NCBI RefSeq assembly: GCF_940670765.1
Contig: NZ_CALNVW010000031.1
Span: 326,753-390,752 of the forward strand
Source of the DNA: Streptomyces sp. A 4/2
Lineage (GTDB): Bacteria; Actinomycetota; Actinomycetes; Streptomycetales; Streptomycetaceae
Length of the DNA stretch: 64,000 nt
Direction: 5' to 3'
Part shown: piece by piece, positions 36,561 to 45,607 of the stretch
Layout: each line of letters opens with the position of its first letter
How positions within the stretch are numbered: position 1 is the first letter of the stretch
The notes under the pieces: generated by a model
What the model was told of the DNA's origin: nothing
The model's database searches: none
The model's input: the letters and a program-made list of their open reading frames with translations, nothing else
Translations under genes and position numbers: made by a program

Positions 36561-38702
36561 GTGAGCAGCGACAACAAGCAGCCAGAGCCTCCTGACCGCG
36601 AGGCTCCCGAGCAGCTTGCGCTCATCCGGGAATCGGTGCGTACGGCCAAGGTGCCCCGCGCCAAACCACGCACCTGGCGGGGGGCCGCGCTCGCCAAGGA
36701 GCTTCCGGTGGCGCGGGTCGTGGTGAACAAGGGCGTGCTCCACCTCGACCAGTTCTTCGACTACGCGGTACCGGAAGAACTGGACGAGGCGGCTCAGCCG
36801 GGTGTCCGGGTGCGGGTGCGGTTCGGCGCGGGGAGCCGCAATGTGCGAGACGGCCGCCGTGAGGGCGGCGGGCTCATCGACGGGTTCGTGGTCGAGCGCC
36901 GTGCCGAATCCGACTACGTGGGCCCGCTGGCCGCGCTCGCCGCCGTGGTGTCGCCCGAACCGGTGCTCGGCGCCGACCTGCTGGGGCTCGCCAGGGCAGT
37001 GGCCGACCGGTATGCGGGCAGCCTCGCCGATGTTCTGCAACTGGCCGTACCGCCCCGCAACGCACGGGCCGAGGGAAAGCCGTCCCCCGAACCACTGGAG
37101 CCACCGCGGCCTCCGGACCCGGAGACCTGGGAGCGGTACGGACAGGGACCGGGATTTCTGCGGGCACTCGCCTCCGGCGCCGCACCGCGCGCCGTATGGA
37201 GCGCGCTGCCCGGACCGCACTGGCCGCAGGAACTGGCGCGCGCCGTCGCCGCGGTGCTGTCCTCGGGACGCGGCGCCCTCGTCGTGGTACCCGACGGACG
37301 GTCCGCCGCGCGGGTGGACTCCGCGCTCACCGCCGTTCTCGGCGCGGGGCGGCACGCGCTGCTCACCGCGGACGCCGGGCCGGAGAAGCGGTACCGGCAG
37401 TGGCTCGCCGTGCGGCGGGGGGCGGTGCGGGCCGTGGTGGGCACCCGCGCCGCGATGTTCGCACCCGTTCAGGACCTCGGCCTGGTCGCCATCTGGGAGG
37501 ACGGCGACTCCAGCCACAGCGAACCGCACGCACCGCTGCCGCACGCCCGCGAAGTGCTGCTGCTCCGGGCCGCGCACGACAAGTGCGGCTTCCTGCTGGG
37601 CAGTACGAGCTGCACGGTGGAGGCCGCCCAGCTCGTCGAGAGCGGCTGGGCCGCGCCCCTGGTGGCCGACCGGGAACAGGTCAGGGCCGCGGCGCCGCTG
37701 GTCCGCACCGTCGGCGACCTGGATCTGGCGCGGGACGAAGGGGCGAGGGCGGCCCGCCTGCCGAGCCTCGCCTGGCAGGCGGTGCGGGACGGGCTGAAGA
37801 GCGGCCCGGTACTGGTGCAGGTGCCGAGACGGGGGTACGTGCCCCGGCTGTCCTGCGAACGCTGCCGCACCCCCGCCCGGTGCGCGCGCTGCGCGGGCCC
37901 GCTGGAGGCCCCGGACGAACGGGCCCTGCGCTGCGGCTGGTGCGGGCAGGACGCGACCGGCTGGCACTGCCTCGAATGCGGTCACACGAGGCTGCGCGCG
38001 CAGGTCGTCGGCGCCCGGCGTACCGCGGAGGAGCTGGGACGGGCGTTTCCGGCGGTGCCGGTGCGGACATCCGGCCGTGACCAGGTGCTGGACACCGTGG
38101 ACGGGCGGCCCGCGCTGATCGTCAGCACCCCGGGCGCCGAGCCGGTCGCCGAGGGCGGATACGCGGCGGCGCTGCTGCTCGACGGCTGGGCGATGCTCGG
38201 GCGGCCCGATCTGCGTGCGGGCGAGGAGGCGCTGCGGCGCTGGATCGACGCCGCCTCCCTCGTACGGGGCCAGGGAGAGGGGGGCACCGTGGTCGTCGTC
38301 GCCGAGCCGACGCTGCGGCCCGTGCAGGCGCTGGTCCGCTGGGACCCGGTCGGGCACGCCGTGCGGGAACTGGCCGAGCGCGCCGAGCTGGGCTTCCCGC
38401 CCGTGTCCAGGATGGCCGCGGTGTCCGGGCGGCCGGAGACGCTGAGCGCGTTCCTCGACGCGGTCGACCTGCCGGGCGACGCGGAGGTGCTGGGACCGGT
38501 ACCGGTACTGTCCCCCGATCCGAACCGGCCGCGCAGACCGGGCGACGCACCGCCCGGCGAAAGCGTGGAACGGGCGTTGATCCGGGTGCCGCCGGGGAGC
38601 GGGGCGGCGCTCGCGGCCGCACTCAAGACGGCGCAGGCGGCGCGGCTGACACGGGGCGGCGACCCCGTACGGATCAGGGTCGACCCGCCGGACATCGGCT
38701 GA
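36561..38702 (+). CDS. priA: primosomal protein N' PriA, helicase motifs degenerate
   Basis: 713 residues. The N-terminal DNA-binding domain (ARVVVNKGVLHLDQFFDYAVP) and the zinc domain with eight Cys (CERCRTPARCARC, CGWCG, CLECGH) are intact. The helicase Walker A is lost: where TGSGKTE is expected the sequence reads GRGALVVVPDGRSA, and the DEEH motif is replaced by WEDGDSSHSEP. Actinobacterial PriA proteins are known for lacking these motifs, so it probably acts as a replication-restart scaffold. GTG 36561 has GTAGGAA upstream; an earlier ATG at 36531 lacks a site. Confidence 0.92.
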   Translation: MSSDNKQPEPPDREAPEQLALIRESVRTAKVPRAKPRTWRGAALAKELPVARVVVNKGVLHLDQFFDYAVPEELDEAAQPGVRVRVRFGAGSRNVRDGRREGGGLIDGFVVERRAESDYVGPLAALAAVVSPEPVLGADLLGLARAVADRYAGSLADVLQLAVPPRNARAEGKPSPEPLEPPRPPDPETWERYGQGPGFLRALASGAAPRAVWSALPGPHWPQELARAVAAVLSSGRGALVVVPDGRSAARVDSALTAVLGAGRHALLTADAGPEKRYRQWLAVRRGAVRAVVGTRAAMFAPVQDLGLVAIWEDGDSSHSEPHAPLPHAREVLLLRAAHDKCGFLLGSTSCTVEAAQLVESGWAAPLVADREQVRAAAPLVRTVGDLDLARDEGARAARLPSLAWQAVRDGLKSGPVLVQVPRRGYVPRLSCERCRTPARCARCAGPLEAPDERALRCGWCGQDATGWHCLECGHTRLRAQVVGARRTAEELGRAFPAVPVRTSGRDQVLDTVDGRPALIVSTPGAEPVAEGGYAAALLLDGWAMLGRPDLRAGEEALRRWIDAASLVRGQGEGGTVVVVAEPTLRPVQALVRWDPVGHAVRELAERAELGFPPVSRMAAVSGRPETLSAFLDAVDLPGDAEVLGPVPVLSPDPNRPRRPGDAPPGESVERALIRVPPGSGAALAAALKTAQAARLTRGGDPVRIRVDPPDIG

Positions 38703-38855
38703 GCTGAGGCCTCCGGAGCTCAACCGAGCCGCAGTTCTCCGGGAGTTCGGCCGGGCCGGGGTCCCCGGGACACCGGCCGGGGCGAAGTGCGCGAGAAGCA
38801 CCGGCCGAGGCATGCCGCACCGTCCACCACCCCGCGGCGGGCGGCCGAACGCACG

Positions 38856-38888
38856 GCTGCCCCCGGCGCGGTCGACGCAGGGGGCAGC
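38856..38888. terminator. bidirectional hairpin between priA and the HTH gene
   Basis: A 9-bp stem GCTGCCCCC (38856-38864) with GGGGGCAGC (38880-38888), 15-base loop. It lies between two convergent stops. Confidence 0.55.
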
Positions 38889-38905
38889 GGAGGTGGGGTG
38901 ACGGG

Positions 38906-39463
38906 TCAGCCGTTGCGCGGCCCCGGGAGGGCACCCGGGCGGGCTTCCTCCCGCAGGACATGGCTGTTCGCCGTCGGCTGGGGAGGCATGGACCGGGCAG
39001 CGGGAACGGTGGGCAGGCCGGGTGCGACGGGCAGGGTACGGGTCGGGGGGCCGCTCTCCACGGCAGCGGCCGGTACGGGTTGTTCCGGCTCGGCCGCCGC
39101 CGCCGCAGCAGCCGCCGCTCGCCGGGTGCCGTAACGGCGGTGCACCGCCTGTTTGGTGACCCCGAGCGCCGAGCCCACCGCGTCCCACGAGAATCCCAGC
39201 GAACGGTCGAAGTCCACCGCGGCCGTCACCAGGGTTTCGACGCTGTCCCGCAGCTCCTGGGCCAACCGGACGGTCGGTGCGGGCGCCCTGCCGTAGACGA
39301 CGAAGCCCGTGGAAGGGCCCGAACGGCGCGGACGGTAGACGTTGCCCAACTGGGCGGTGAGGGTGCGAAGCGCGTCCACCTGTCGGCGGACCCGCTCGAT
39401 GTCCCGAACCAACAGATGCAGGCTGGCCCGCGCTTGGGCGTCGTGGGTTGCGTGGTCGGCCAT
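38906..39463 (-). CDS. putative HTH DNA-binding protein with Ala/Pro-rich tail
   Basis: 185 residues. The first 60 residues look helical (SLHLLVRDIERVRRQVDALRT). Residues about 85-115 hold a clear helix-turn-helix, FSWDAVGSALGVTKQAVHRRYG, of the kind seen in small streptomycete regulators. The tail is a run of Ala then Pro/Glu-rich and disordered. No ligand domain. ATG 39463 follows GAGAGG at a good distance. It is divergent from fmt; repeated GGTCAA half-sites in the shared gap may be its own operator. Confidence 0.82.
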   Translation of the reverse strand: MADHATHDAQARASLHLLVRDIERVRRQVDALRTLTAQLGNVYRPRRSGPSTGFVVYGRAPAPTVRLAQELRDSVETLVTAAVDFDRSLGFSWDAVGSALGVTKQAVHRRYGTRRAAAAAAAAAEPEQPVPAAAVESGPPTRTLPVAPGLPTVPAARSMPPQPTANSHVLREEARPGALPGPRNG

Positions 39464-39525
39464 GAACAAGCCTCTCGAACCGGCGTTGAAAGGGATCGGA
39501 CCGCGCTGCGGCCCATGGTGTCGTG

Positions 39526-39561
39526 TCGGTCAATCTCTGTTTCGGTCAATCTCTCTTGACC
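39526..39561. promoter_or_regulatory. repeated GGTCAA half-sites between the HTH gene and fmt
   Basis: TCGGTCAATCTCT occurs at 39526-39538 and 39542-39554, 16 bases apart. The second copy also forms an inverted repeat GGTCAA (39544-39549), six bases, TTGACC (39556-39561). Read on the minus strand these give two TTGACC -35-like boxes. Possible operator or tandem promoter. Confidence 0.5.
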
Positions 39562-39707
39562 AACGCGCCACCTGCTGTTGTGGTCACGCTGCGGGGGCGT
39601 AGGGGCATATGCGAGGGGCGCGCGACTGTGCGTACGCCCCCTGCGTCCACGGCCCATAGACTGGTGCGCTGCTCGTTGTCGTACGTAGTCGGTCCGAGAG
39701 GCATCCA

Positions 39708-40640
39708 GTGAAACTCGTCTTCGCAGGCACCCCCGAGGTCGCCGTACCCGCCCTGGACGCGCTGATCGCATCCGACCGGCACGAGGTGGCCGCCGTCGTC
39801 ACCCGGCCCGACGCACCGGCCGGTCGCGGTCGCCGGCTGGTCGCGAGCCCGGTCGCGCAGCGCGCGGAGGAGGCCGGTATCGAGGTGCTGAAGCCGGCCA
39901 GACCGCGCGACGAGACCTTCCTCGCCAGGCTCCGTGAGATCGGCCCGGACTGCTGCCCGGTCGTCGCCTACGGCGCGCTGCTGCCCAGGACCGCGCTCGA
40001 CGTCCCGGCCCGCGGCTGGGTCAATCTGCACTTCTCGCTGCTGCCCGCCTGGCGCGGAGCGGCCCCGGTACAGCATTCGATCATCGCGGGCGACGAGGTG
40101 ACCGGTGCGTCGACGTTCCTGATCGAGGAGGGGCTCGACTCGGGCCCGGTGTACGGGGTGCTCACCGAGGAAGTACGCCCCACCGACACCAGCGGCGATC
40201 TGCTCACCAGGCTCGCCTTCGCCGGGTCCGGGCTGCTCGTGGCGACCATGGACGGCATCGAGGACGGCACCCTGCACGCCGTGCCGCAGCCCGCCGAGGG
40301 CATCTCGTCGGCGCCGAAGCTCACTGTCGAGGACGCCCAGGTGGACTGGACCGCCCCCGCCATGCGGGTGGACCGCCTGGTGCGCGGCTGCACCCCCGCG
40401 CCCGGCGCCTGGACGCTCTTCCGCGGCGAGCGGCTCAAACTGGTCGCGCTGACACCGGTCACCGACCGCACCGACCTGGCCCCCGGCGAACTGTCGGTCT
40501 CCAAGAACAGCGTGCACGTCGGCACCGGCTCGCACGCCGTCGAACTGCTCTGGGTCCAGCCCCAGGGCAAGAAGCCGATGCGCGCCGCCGACTGGGCACG
40601 CGGGGTACGGATCGCCGCGGGCGAACTGCTCGGCGACTGA
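39708..40640 (+). CDS. fmt: methionyl-tRNA formyltransferase
   Basis: 310 residues. It formylates initiator Met-tRNA with 10-formyl-THF. The formyl-transfer loop reads NLHFSLLPAWRGAAPVQHSI, carrying the catalytic Asn-His pair, and GASTFLIEEGLDSGP follows. C-terminal OB-fold domain from about residue 205. GTG start with GAGAGG upstream. Its usual partner def is not adjacent. Confidence 0.96.
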   Translation: MKLVFAGTPEVAVPALDALIASDRHEVAAVVTRPDAPAGRGRRLVASPVAQRAEEAGIEVLKPARPRDETFLARLREIGPDCCPVVAYGALLPRTALDVPARGWVNLHFSLLPAWRGAAPVQHSIIAGDEVTGASTFLIEEGLDSGPVYGVLTEEVRPTDTSGDLLTRLAFAGSGLLVATMDGIEDGTLHAVPQPAEGISSAPKLTVEDAQVDWTAPAMRVDRLVRGCTPAPGAWTLFRGERLKLVALTPVTDRTDLAPGELSVSKNSVHVGTGSHAVELLWVQPQGKKPMRAADWARGVRIAAGELLGD

Positions 40641-40651
40641 CGCGCGGTCCG

Positions 40652-40677
40652 CGGCGGCCGGACAGCCCCGGCCGCCG
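40652..40677 (+). terminator. hairpin after fmt
   Basis: A 10-bp stem (40652-40661 with 40668-40677), loop ACAGCC, 11 bases past the fmt stop. Confidence 0.55.
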
Positions 40678-40763
40678 ACCGCGACCGCCGGTGAGCGGTG
40701 CGGCGCCGCGGACGTACGCTGAGAGGGTTCGCCCCCTCTCACCACCAGCGGAGCACCTTTCAC

Positions 40764-42206
40764 GTGAACGACCAGCCTCGCCGCCGTCCCGCCCAGCAGT
40801 CGAAGCCGTACCGCCGCCCGCAGAAGGACCCGGTGCGGATCCTCGCCTTCGAGGCGCTGCGGGCGGTCGACGACAGGGACGCGTACGCCAACCTCGTGCT
40901 GCCGCCGCTGCTGAAGAAGGCGCGCGAGAACCCGCAGTTCGACGGGCGGGACGCGGCGCTGGCCACCGAGCTGGTGTACGGGACCCTGCGCCGTCAGGGC
41001 ACCTACGACGCGATCATCTCGGCGTGCATCGACCGGCCGCTGCGCCAGGTCGATCCGCCGGTCCTCGACGTGCTGGCGCTCGGCGTGCACCAGCTGCTCG
41101 GCACCCGTATCCCCACCCACGCGGCGGTCTCCGCGAGCGTGGAGCTGGCCAGGGTGGTGCTCGGCGACGGGCGGGCCAAGTTCGTCAACGCGGTGCTGCG
41201 CAAGGTCGCGGCCGACGACCTGGACGGCTGGCTGGAGCGGGTCGCCCCGCCCTACGACAAGGACGCGGAGGAGCACCTGGCGGTGGTCCACTCGCACCCC
41301 CGCTGGATCGTCTCCGCGCTGTGGGACTCGCTGGGCGGTGGCCGCGCCGGTATCGAGGATCTCCTGGAGGCCGACAACGAGCGCCCCGAGGTGACGCTGG
41401 TCGCCAGGCCCGGCCGGTCCACCACCGACGAACTGATCGAAACGGTCGGCGCCGACTCCGCGCTGCCCGGACGCTGGTCGCCGTATGCCGTACGGCTCGC
41501 CGAGGGCGGCGAGCCCGGCGCGATCGAAGCCGTCCGCGACGGCCGGGCCGGGGTCCAGGACGAGGGCAGCCAGCTCGTTGCCACGGCGCTGGCCAACGCG
41601 CCGATCGAGGGCCGCGACGAGCGCTGGCTCGACGGGTGCGCCGGCCCCGGCGGGAAGGCCGCGCTGCTGGCCGCGCTCGCCGCCGGGCGGGGGGCGGCGC
41701 TGCTGGCCTCCGAGAAGCAGCCGCACCGGGCCCGTCTCGTCGAGCGGACACTGGCGGGCAACCCGGGCCCGTATCAGGTCATCGCGGCCGACGGCACCCG
41801 GCCGCCGTGGCTGCCGGGCTCCTTCGACCGGGTGCTGATGGACGTGCCGTGCACCGGACTGGGCGCGCTGCGGCGCAGGCCGGAGGCGCGGTGGCGGCGG
41901 CGCCCCGCGGACCTGGAGGGGTTCGCACCCCTGCAGCGCGGACTGCTCAGGGAGGCACTGAGCGCGGTCCGGGTCGGCGGCGTCGTCGGGTACGCGACCT
42001 GTTCCCCGCACCTGGCCGAGACCCGCGTGGTCGTCGAGGACGTGCTGAAGGGGCGGGGCGGCCAGCCGGTCGAGGCCGAGTGGATCGACGTCAGGCCGCT
42101 GATGCCGGGCGTGGCCGCGGTCGGTGACGGCCCCGACGTCCAGCTGTGGCCGCATCTGCACGGCACCGACGCGATGTACCTCGCCCTGCTGCGGCGCACG
42201 GCCTGA
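40764..42206 (+). CDS. rsmB: 16S rRNA m5C methyltransferase RsmB (NusB-like domain + SAM methyltransferase)
   Basis: 480 residues. The N-terminal NusB-like RNA-binding domain (about 20-160) has VRILAFEALRAVDD and KFVNAVLRKVA. The SAM domain has DGCAGPGGKAALLAAL (motif I), MDVPCTGLGALRRRPEARWR with one catalytic Cys and YATCSPHLAETR with the second. GTG 40764 has GGAGC upstream; the longer frame lacks a site. Confidence 0.94.
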   Translation: MNDQPRRRPAQQSKPYRRPQKDPVRILAFEALRAVDDRDAYANLVLPPLLKKARENPQFDGRDAALATELVYGTLRRQGTYDAIISACIDRPLRQVDPPVLDVLALGVHQLLGTRIPTHAAVSASVELARVVLGDGRAKFVNAVLRKVAADDLDGWLERVAPPYDKDAEEHLAVVHSHPRWIVSALWDSLGGGRAGIEDLLEADNERPEVTLVARPGRSTTDELIETVGADSALPGRWSPYAVRLAEGGEPGAIEAVRDGRAGVQDEGSQLVATALANAPIEGRDERWLDGCAGPGGKAALLAALAAGRGAALLASEKQPHRARLVERTLAGNPGPYQVIAADGTRPPWLPGSFDRVLMDVPCTGLGALRRRPEARWRRRPADLEGFAPLQRGLLREALSAVRVGGVVGYATCSPHLAETRVVVEDVLKGRGGQPVEAEWIDVRPLMPGVAAVGDGPDVQLWPHLHGTDAMYLALLRRTA

Positions 42207-42216
42207 CGCTCCGCAC

Positions 42217-42240
42217 GGTCGCGGGGCGCGCCCCGCGACC
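42217..42240. terminator. palindromic terminator after rsmB
   Basis: A 24-base perfect palindrome, 10-bp stem (42217-42226 with 42231-42240) with CGCG loop, 11 bases past the stop. Confidence 0.7.
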
Positions 42241-42339
42241 TCCGTCGCATGCGAGGATTGCGCGGAGTGTACGGATACCCGTACCCCTTCGGTCCGTACC
42301 GTGGCAGGCAACTGCGCCGGGGCATGGCAGGCTTGGGGC

Positions 42340-43026
42340 ATGGCCGTGCAGATCAACCCCAGCATCCTGTCCGCCGACTTCTCCCGCCTCGCGGAGGAGG
42401 CGAAGGCCGTCGAAGGTGCCGACTGGCTCCACGTCGACGTGATGGACAACCACTTCGTACCCAATCTGACGCTCGGCGTCCCGGTGGTGGAAGCGCTCAG
42501 CAGGGCGACGGACACCCCGCTGGACTGTCATCTGATGATCGAGGACGCGGACCGCTGGGCCCCGCAGTACGTCGAGGCGGGCGCGGGCTCCGTCACCTTC
42601 CACGCGGAGGCGGCGGCGGCCCCCGTACGGCTGGCACGGGAGATCAGGGCCAAGGGGGCCCGCGCGTCGATGGCGCTGAAGCCCGCGACGCCGATCGAGC
42701 CGTACGAGGACCTGCTCCCCGAGCTGGACATGCTGCTGATCATGACCGTGGAGCCGGGCTTCGGCGGCCAGTCCTTCCTGGACATCATGCTGCCGAAGAT
42801 CCGCCGCACCCGTGAGCTGATCTCCAAGCACGGCCTCGAACTCTGGCTCCAGGTCGACGGCGGGGTCTCGGCGTCGACGATCGAGCGGTGCGCGGAGGCC
42901 GGCGCGGACGTCTTCGTCGCGGGCTCCGCCGTGTACGGCGCGGACGACCCGGCGGCGGCCGTCCGCATGCTCCGGCACCAGGCGCAGGAGACGACCGCCG
43001 CGGCGGCCTGGTCCTGCGGCCATTGA
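42340..43026 (+). CDS. rpe: ribulose-phosphate 3-epimerase
   Basis: 228 residues, TIM barrel of the pentose phosphate pathway. INPSILSADFSRLAEE, DWLHVDVMDNHFVPN (metal His/Asp), CHLMIED, TVEPGFGGQSF and QVDGGVSA are the family signatures; NH replaces the more usual GH at the metal motif. ATG 42340 follows a short G-rich stretch. The SorC-type regulator follows 100 bases later. Confidence 0.95.
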   Translation: MAVQINPSILSADFSRLAEEAKAVEGADWLHVDVMDNHFVPNLTLGVPVVEALSRATDTPLDCHLMIEDADRWAPQYVEAGAGSVTFHAEAAAAPVRLAREIRAKGARASMALKPATPIEPYEDLLPELDMLLIMTVEPGFGGQSFLDIMLPKIRRTRELISKHGLELWLQVDGGVSASTIERCAEAGADVFVAGSAVYGADDPAAAVRMLRHQAQETTAAAAWSCGH

Positions 43027-43044
43027 GCCACCAGGAGATGAACG

Positions 43045-43060
43045 CGGCCCTTCGGGGCCG
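43045..43060 (+). terminator. UUCG-capped short hairpin after rpe
   Basis: CGGCCC (43045-43050), TTCG, GGGCCG (43055-43060). Stable tetraloop but short stem. Confidence 0.35.
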
Positions 43061-43125
43061 ATCAAGATGTGCCCGGTCTGACAGGATGGCGGATTCGGGG
43101 AGTGAACAGCAGTGAGGAGATCGCG

Positions 43126-44151
43126 GTGTCTGCTATGTCGGCGGGTCGATCAGCCCTGCGGATGGGACCCGCGGAGCTGGTGCAAGCGGCGGCCATGGCC
43201 CGTCGTTTCTACCTGGAGGGAAAGTCCAAGATCCAGATCGCGGAGGAGTTCGGCGTCAGCCGCTTCAAGGTCGCGCGGGTCCTGGAAACGGCGCTGGAGC
43301 GTGATCTCGTACGGATCGAGATCCGGGTCCCCGCCGAGCTCGACGCGGAGCGCTCGGACGCCTTGCGGGCGCGGTACGGACTGCGGCACGCCGTGGTCGT
43401 CGAGTCCCCCGCGGACGCGGCGGACGACGCACCCGACCCCGAGAACCTCGGCGAGGTGGCGGCCGACCTGCTCGGCGAACTGGTGACCGAGGGCGATGTG
43501 CTGGGCCTGGCCTGGGGCCGGTCCACGATTCACATGGCGGCGGCGCTGGACGCCCTCCCGCCGTGCACGGTCGTCCAGCTCACCGGTGTGTACGACGCGG
43601 GGACCGCCGAGCGCGGCTCGGTCGAGGCCGTACGGCGTGCCGCCCAGGTGTCCGGCGGCGAGGCCCATCCCATCTACGCCCCGATGCTGCTGCCCGACCC
43701 GGCCACCGCCGCCGCGCTGCGCAACCAGACCGGGATCGCCCGTGCCTTCGAGTACTTCGACAAGGTGACGGTGGCCGCGGTGTCCATCGGCTCCTGGGAG
43801 CCGGGCATCTCCACCGTCCACGACATGCTCAGCGACGCGGAGCGGGCGCACTACGCCTCGCTCGGTGTGGCCGCCGAGATGTCCGCGCACCTCTTCGACG
43901 CCCAGGGGCGGCGGGTCGGCCGCGATCTGGGCGAGCGGTGCATCACCGTCGAGGCCGACCGGCTGCGCCGTATCCCCGAGGTCGTGGCCATCGCGGGCGG
44001 CCAGCGCAAGGCGGCGGCGATCGGAGCGGTCCTGAAGTCCGGTCTGGTCACCAGCCTGGTCACCGACACCGCGGCGGCCGACTTCCTGCTCACCGAGACC
44101 GGGCCGGGGCCGCGCCCCGCGCTGGAGCGTGCCGACCCCGACGGGGTCTGA
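43126..44151 (+). CDS. SorC/DeoR-type sugar-binding transcriptional regulator
   Basis: 341 residues. The HTH near the N-terminus reads YLEGKSKIQIAEEFGVSRFKVARVL. The large SorC C-terminal domain, related to phosphosugar isomerases, spans about 80-335 with LGLAWGRSTIHMAAAL and IAGGQRKAAAIGAVL. GTG 43126 is preferred because GAGGAG (43114-43119) is ideally spaced. Effectors of the family are sugar phosphates; the neighbour rpe suggests a pentose or related phosphate, but no sugar operon adjoins it. Confidence 0.88.
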   Translation: MSAMSAGRSALRMGPAELVQAAAMARRFYLEGKSKIQIAEEFGVSRFKVARVLETALERDLVRIEIRVPAELDAERSDALRARYGLRHAVVVESPADAADDAPDPENLGEVAADLLGELVTEGDVLGLAWGRSTIHMAAALDALPPCTVVQLTGVYDAGTAERGSVEAVRRAAQVSGGEAHPIYAPMLLPDPATAAALRNQTGIARAFEYFDKVTVAAVSIGSWEPGISTVHDMLSDAERAHYASLGVAAEMSAHLFDAQGRRVGRDLGERCITVEADRLRRIPEVVAIAGGQRKAAAIGAVLKSGLVTSLVTDTAAADFLLTETGPGPRPALERADPDGV

Positions 44152-44172
44152 CGCCGGGTCCCGAGCCGGCAA

Positions 44173-44198
44173 CCGGCCCCGGAATGCGCCGGGGCCGG
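44173..44198. terminator. bidirectional terminator between SorC regulator and photolyase
   Basis: A 10-bp stem (44173-44182 with 44189-44198), loop AATGCG, between convergent stops at 44151 and 44201. Confidence 0.7.
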
Positions 44199-44200
44199 CC

Positions 44201-45565
44201 TCAGCCCAGGTCACGGGCCCGCTTGAAGCGGGCCAGGCCCTCGGAGAGTTCGAGCAGCGGCGGGGGATAGGCGCCGGCGGCGCCGCGGTGCTTCCACGGT
44301 TCGTGTACGGAGGCGCCTTCGAGCCCGTCGAGTTCGGGCACCCAGCGGCGGACGTAACCGCCGTCCGGGTCGTACCGCTTGCCCTGGGCGACCGGGTTGA
44401 ACACCCGGTTCGGCCGGCTGTCCGTGCCCGTCCCCGCCACCCACTGCCAGTTGAGCTGGTTGTCGGCGATGTCCCCGTCCACCAGCAGCTCCAGGAAGTG
44501 CCGGGCGCCGACCCGCCAGTCCACGTACAGCGTCTTGGTGAGGAAGCTCGCCGTCAGCAGCCGCCCCCGGTTGTGCATCCAGCCCTGGTGGCGCAGCTGG
44601 CGCATGGCGGCATCGACCACCGGATATCCGGTACGGCCCTCCCGCCAGGCCGTGATCTCCTCCTCGACCGGGCCCCCGGACCGCCAGCGGTCGTGCCGGG
44701 TCCGGTAGTCGGCGTCGGCCGACTCCGGCCGGGCGGCCAGCACCTGGTGGTGGAAGTCCCGCCAGCACAGCTGCCTGACGAACGCCTCCGGGCCGGCCCC
44801 GCCCTGCCGGGCAGCCGACCGCACCAGCTCGACGGGGGAGAGGGTGCCGAAGTGCAGATGCGGCGAGAGCCTGGACGTCGCATCGCCGGACAGGTCGTCG
44901 TGACCGGCCGCGTAACCGGCGAGCCCACCGCGCCGCCAGGCCGACCACTGTGTGCGGGCCGCCGTTTCGCCGCCCCTTGCGAGCCCCGCGGAAATCCCGG
45001 TCAGGTCCTTACGGGACGGCAGCCGCTCCGAGCCGACGCCGTCCGGAACCCGCACCACCCGGGGCGCGCCCCGGACACTGCGCAGCCGCTCCTGAGACCA
45101 GCGCCTGAAGTACGGGGTGAACACCGCGAAGTGGTCCGACGCGGCCGGGGTGACCGCGCCGGGCGGCACGGCGGTGATCACCGCGTCGTGCACCCGCAGG
45201 CGGCGTCCGTCGGCCTCCAGCGCCGCCCGCAGCCGGTCCTCACGGCGCCAGGCGTACGCACTGACCCCCGCCGCCAGGTGCACCTCGGCGGCGCCGCTCT
45301 CCGCGGCGGCCCGGCACACCTGGTCGACCACGCCACCCGACCGTACGACGAGACGGCCGCCGCGCTCCCGCAGCCCCGCGTCGAGATCCGCGAGGCAGTC
45401 AGCGAGGAACGCCCGCCGGTTGGGGGCGGCGAACCCGGCGGACTCGATGCCCGCGTCGAGGACGAACAGCGGCACCACCTCGTCCGCCGACGCGAGGGCG
45501 GCGAGCAGCGACGGATTGTCGTGCAGCCGCAGGTCGGACGTGAACAGGACGACCGACACGGTCAT
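44201..45565 (-). CDS. phr: deoxyribodipyrimidine photolyase
   Basis: 454 residues. The N-terminal alpha/beta antenna domain (VSVVLFTSDLRLHDNPSL) and the C-terminal FAD domain (LTASFLTKTLYVDWR, DIADNQLNWQWVAGTGTD, RVFNPVAQGKRYDPDG) are complete. It repairs UV pyrimidine dimers with blue light. AGGAGTG precedes the ATG. The SDR-DUF2867 gene starts upstream with a 42-base gap, so both may be co-expressed. Confidence 0.95.
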   Translation of the reverse strand: MTVSVVLFTSDLRLHDNPSLLAALASADEVVPLFVLDAGIESAGFAAPNRRAFLADCLADLDAGLRERGGRLVVRSGGVVDQVCRAAAESGAAEVHLAAGVSAYAWRREDRLRAALEADGRRLRVHDAVITAVPPGAVTPAASDHFAVFTPYFRRWSQERLRSVRGAPRVVRVPDGVGSERLPSRKDLTGISAGLARGGETAARTQWSAWRRGGLAGYAAGHDDLSGDATSRLSPHLHFGTLSPVELVRSAARQGGAGPEAFVRQLCWRDFHHQVLAARPESADADYRTRHDRWRSGGPVEEEITAWREGRTGYPVVDAAMRQLRHQGWMHNRGRLLTASFLTKTLYVDWRVGARHFLELLVDGDIADNQLNWQWVAGTGTDSRPNRVFNPVAQGKRYDPDGGYVRRWVPELDGLEGASVHEPWKHRGAAGAYPPPLLELSEGLARFKRARDLG

Positions 45566-45607
45566 GGCACCACTCCTGGTAGGGGGACGGGCGGGCTGGG
45601 ACTCACG

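Noticed and set aside
42269..42284. Hairpin GTACGG/CCGTAC before rpe as a regulatory element
   Set aside because: Six base pairs only and no further support; common by chance in this GC-rich gap.
39546..42515. 989-codon minus-strand frame across fmt, rsmB and rpe
   Set aside because: Covers three recognisable genes and their terminators; no conserved motif.
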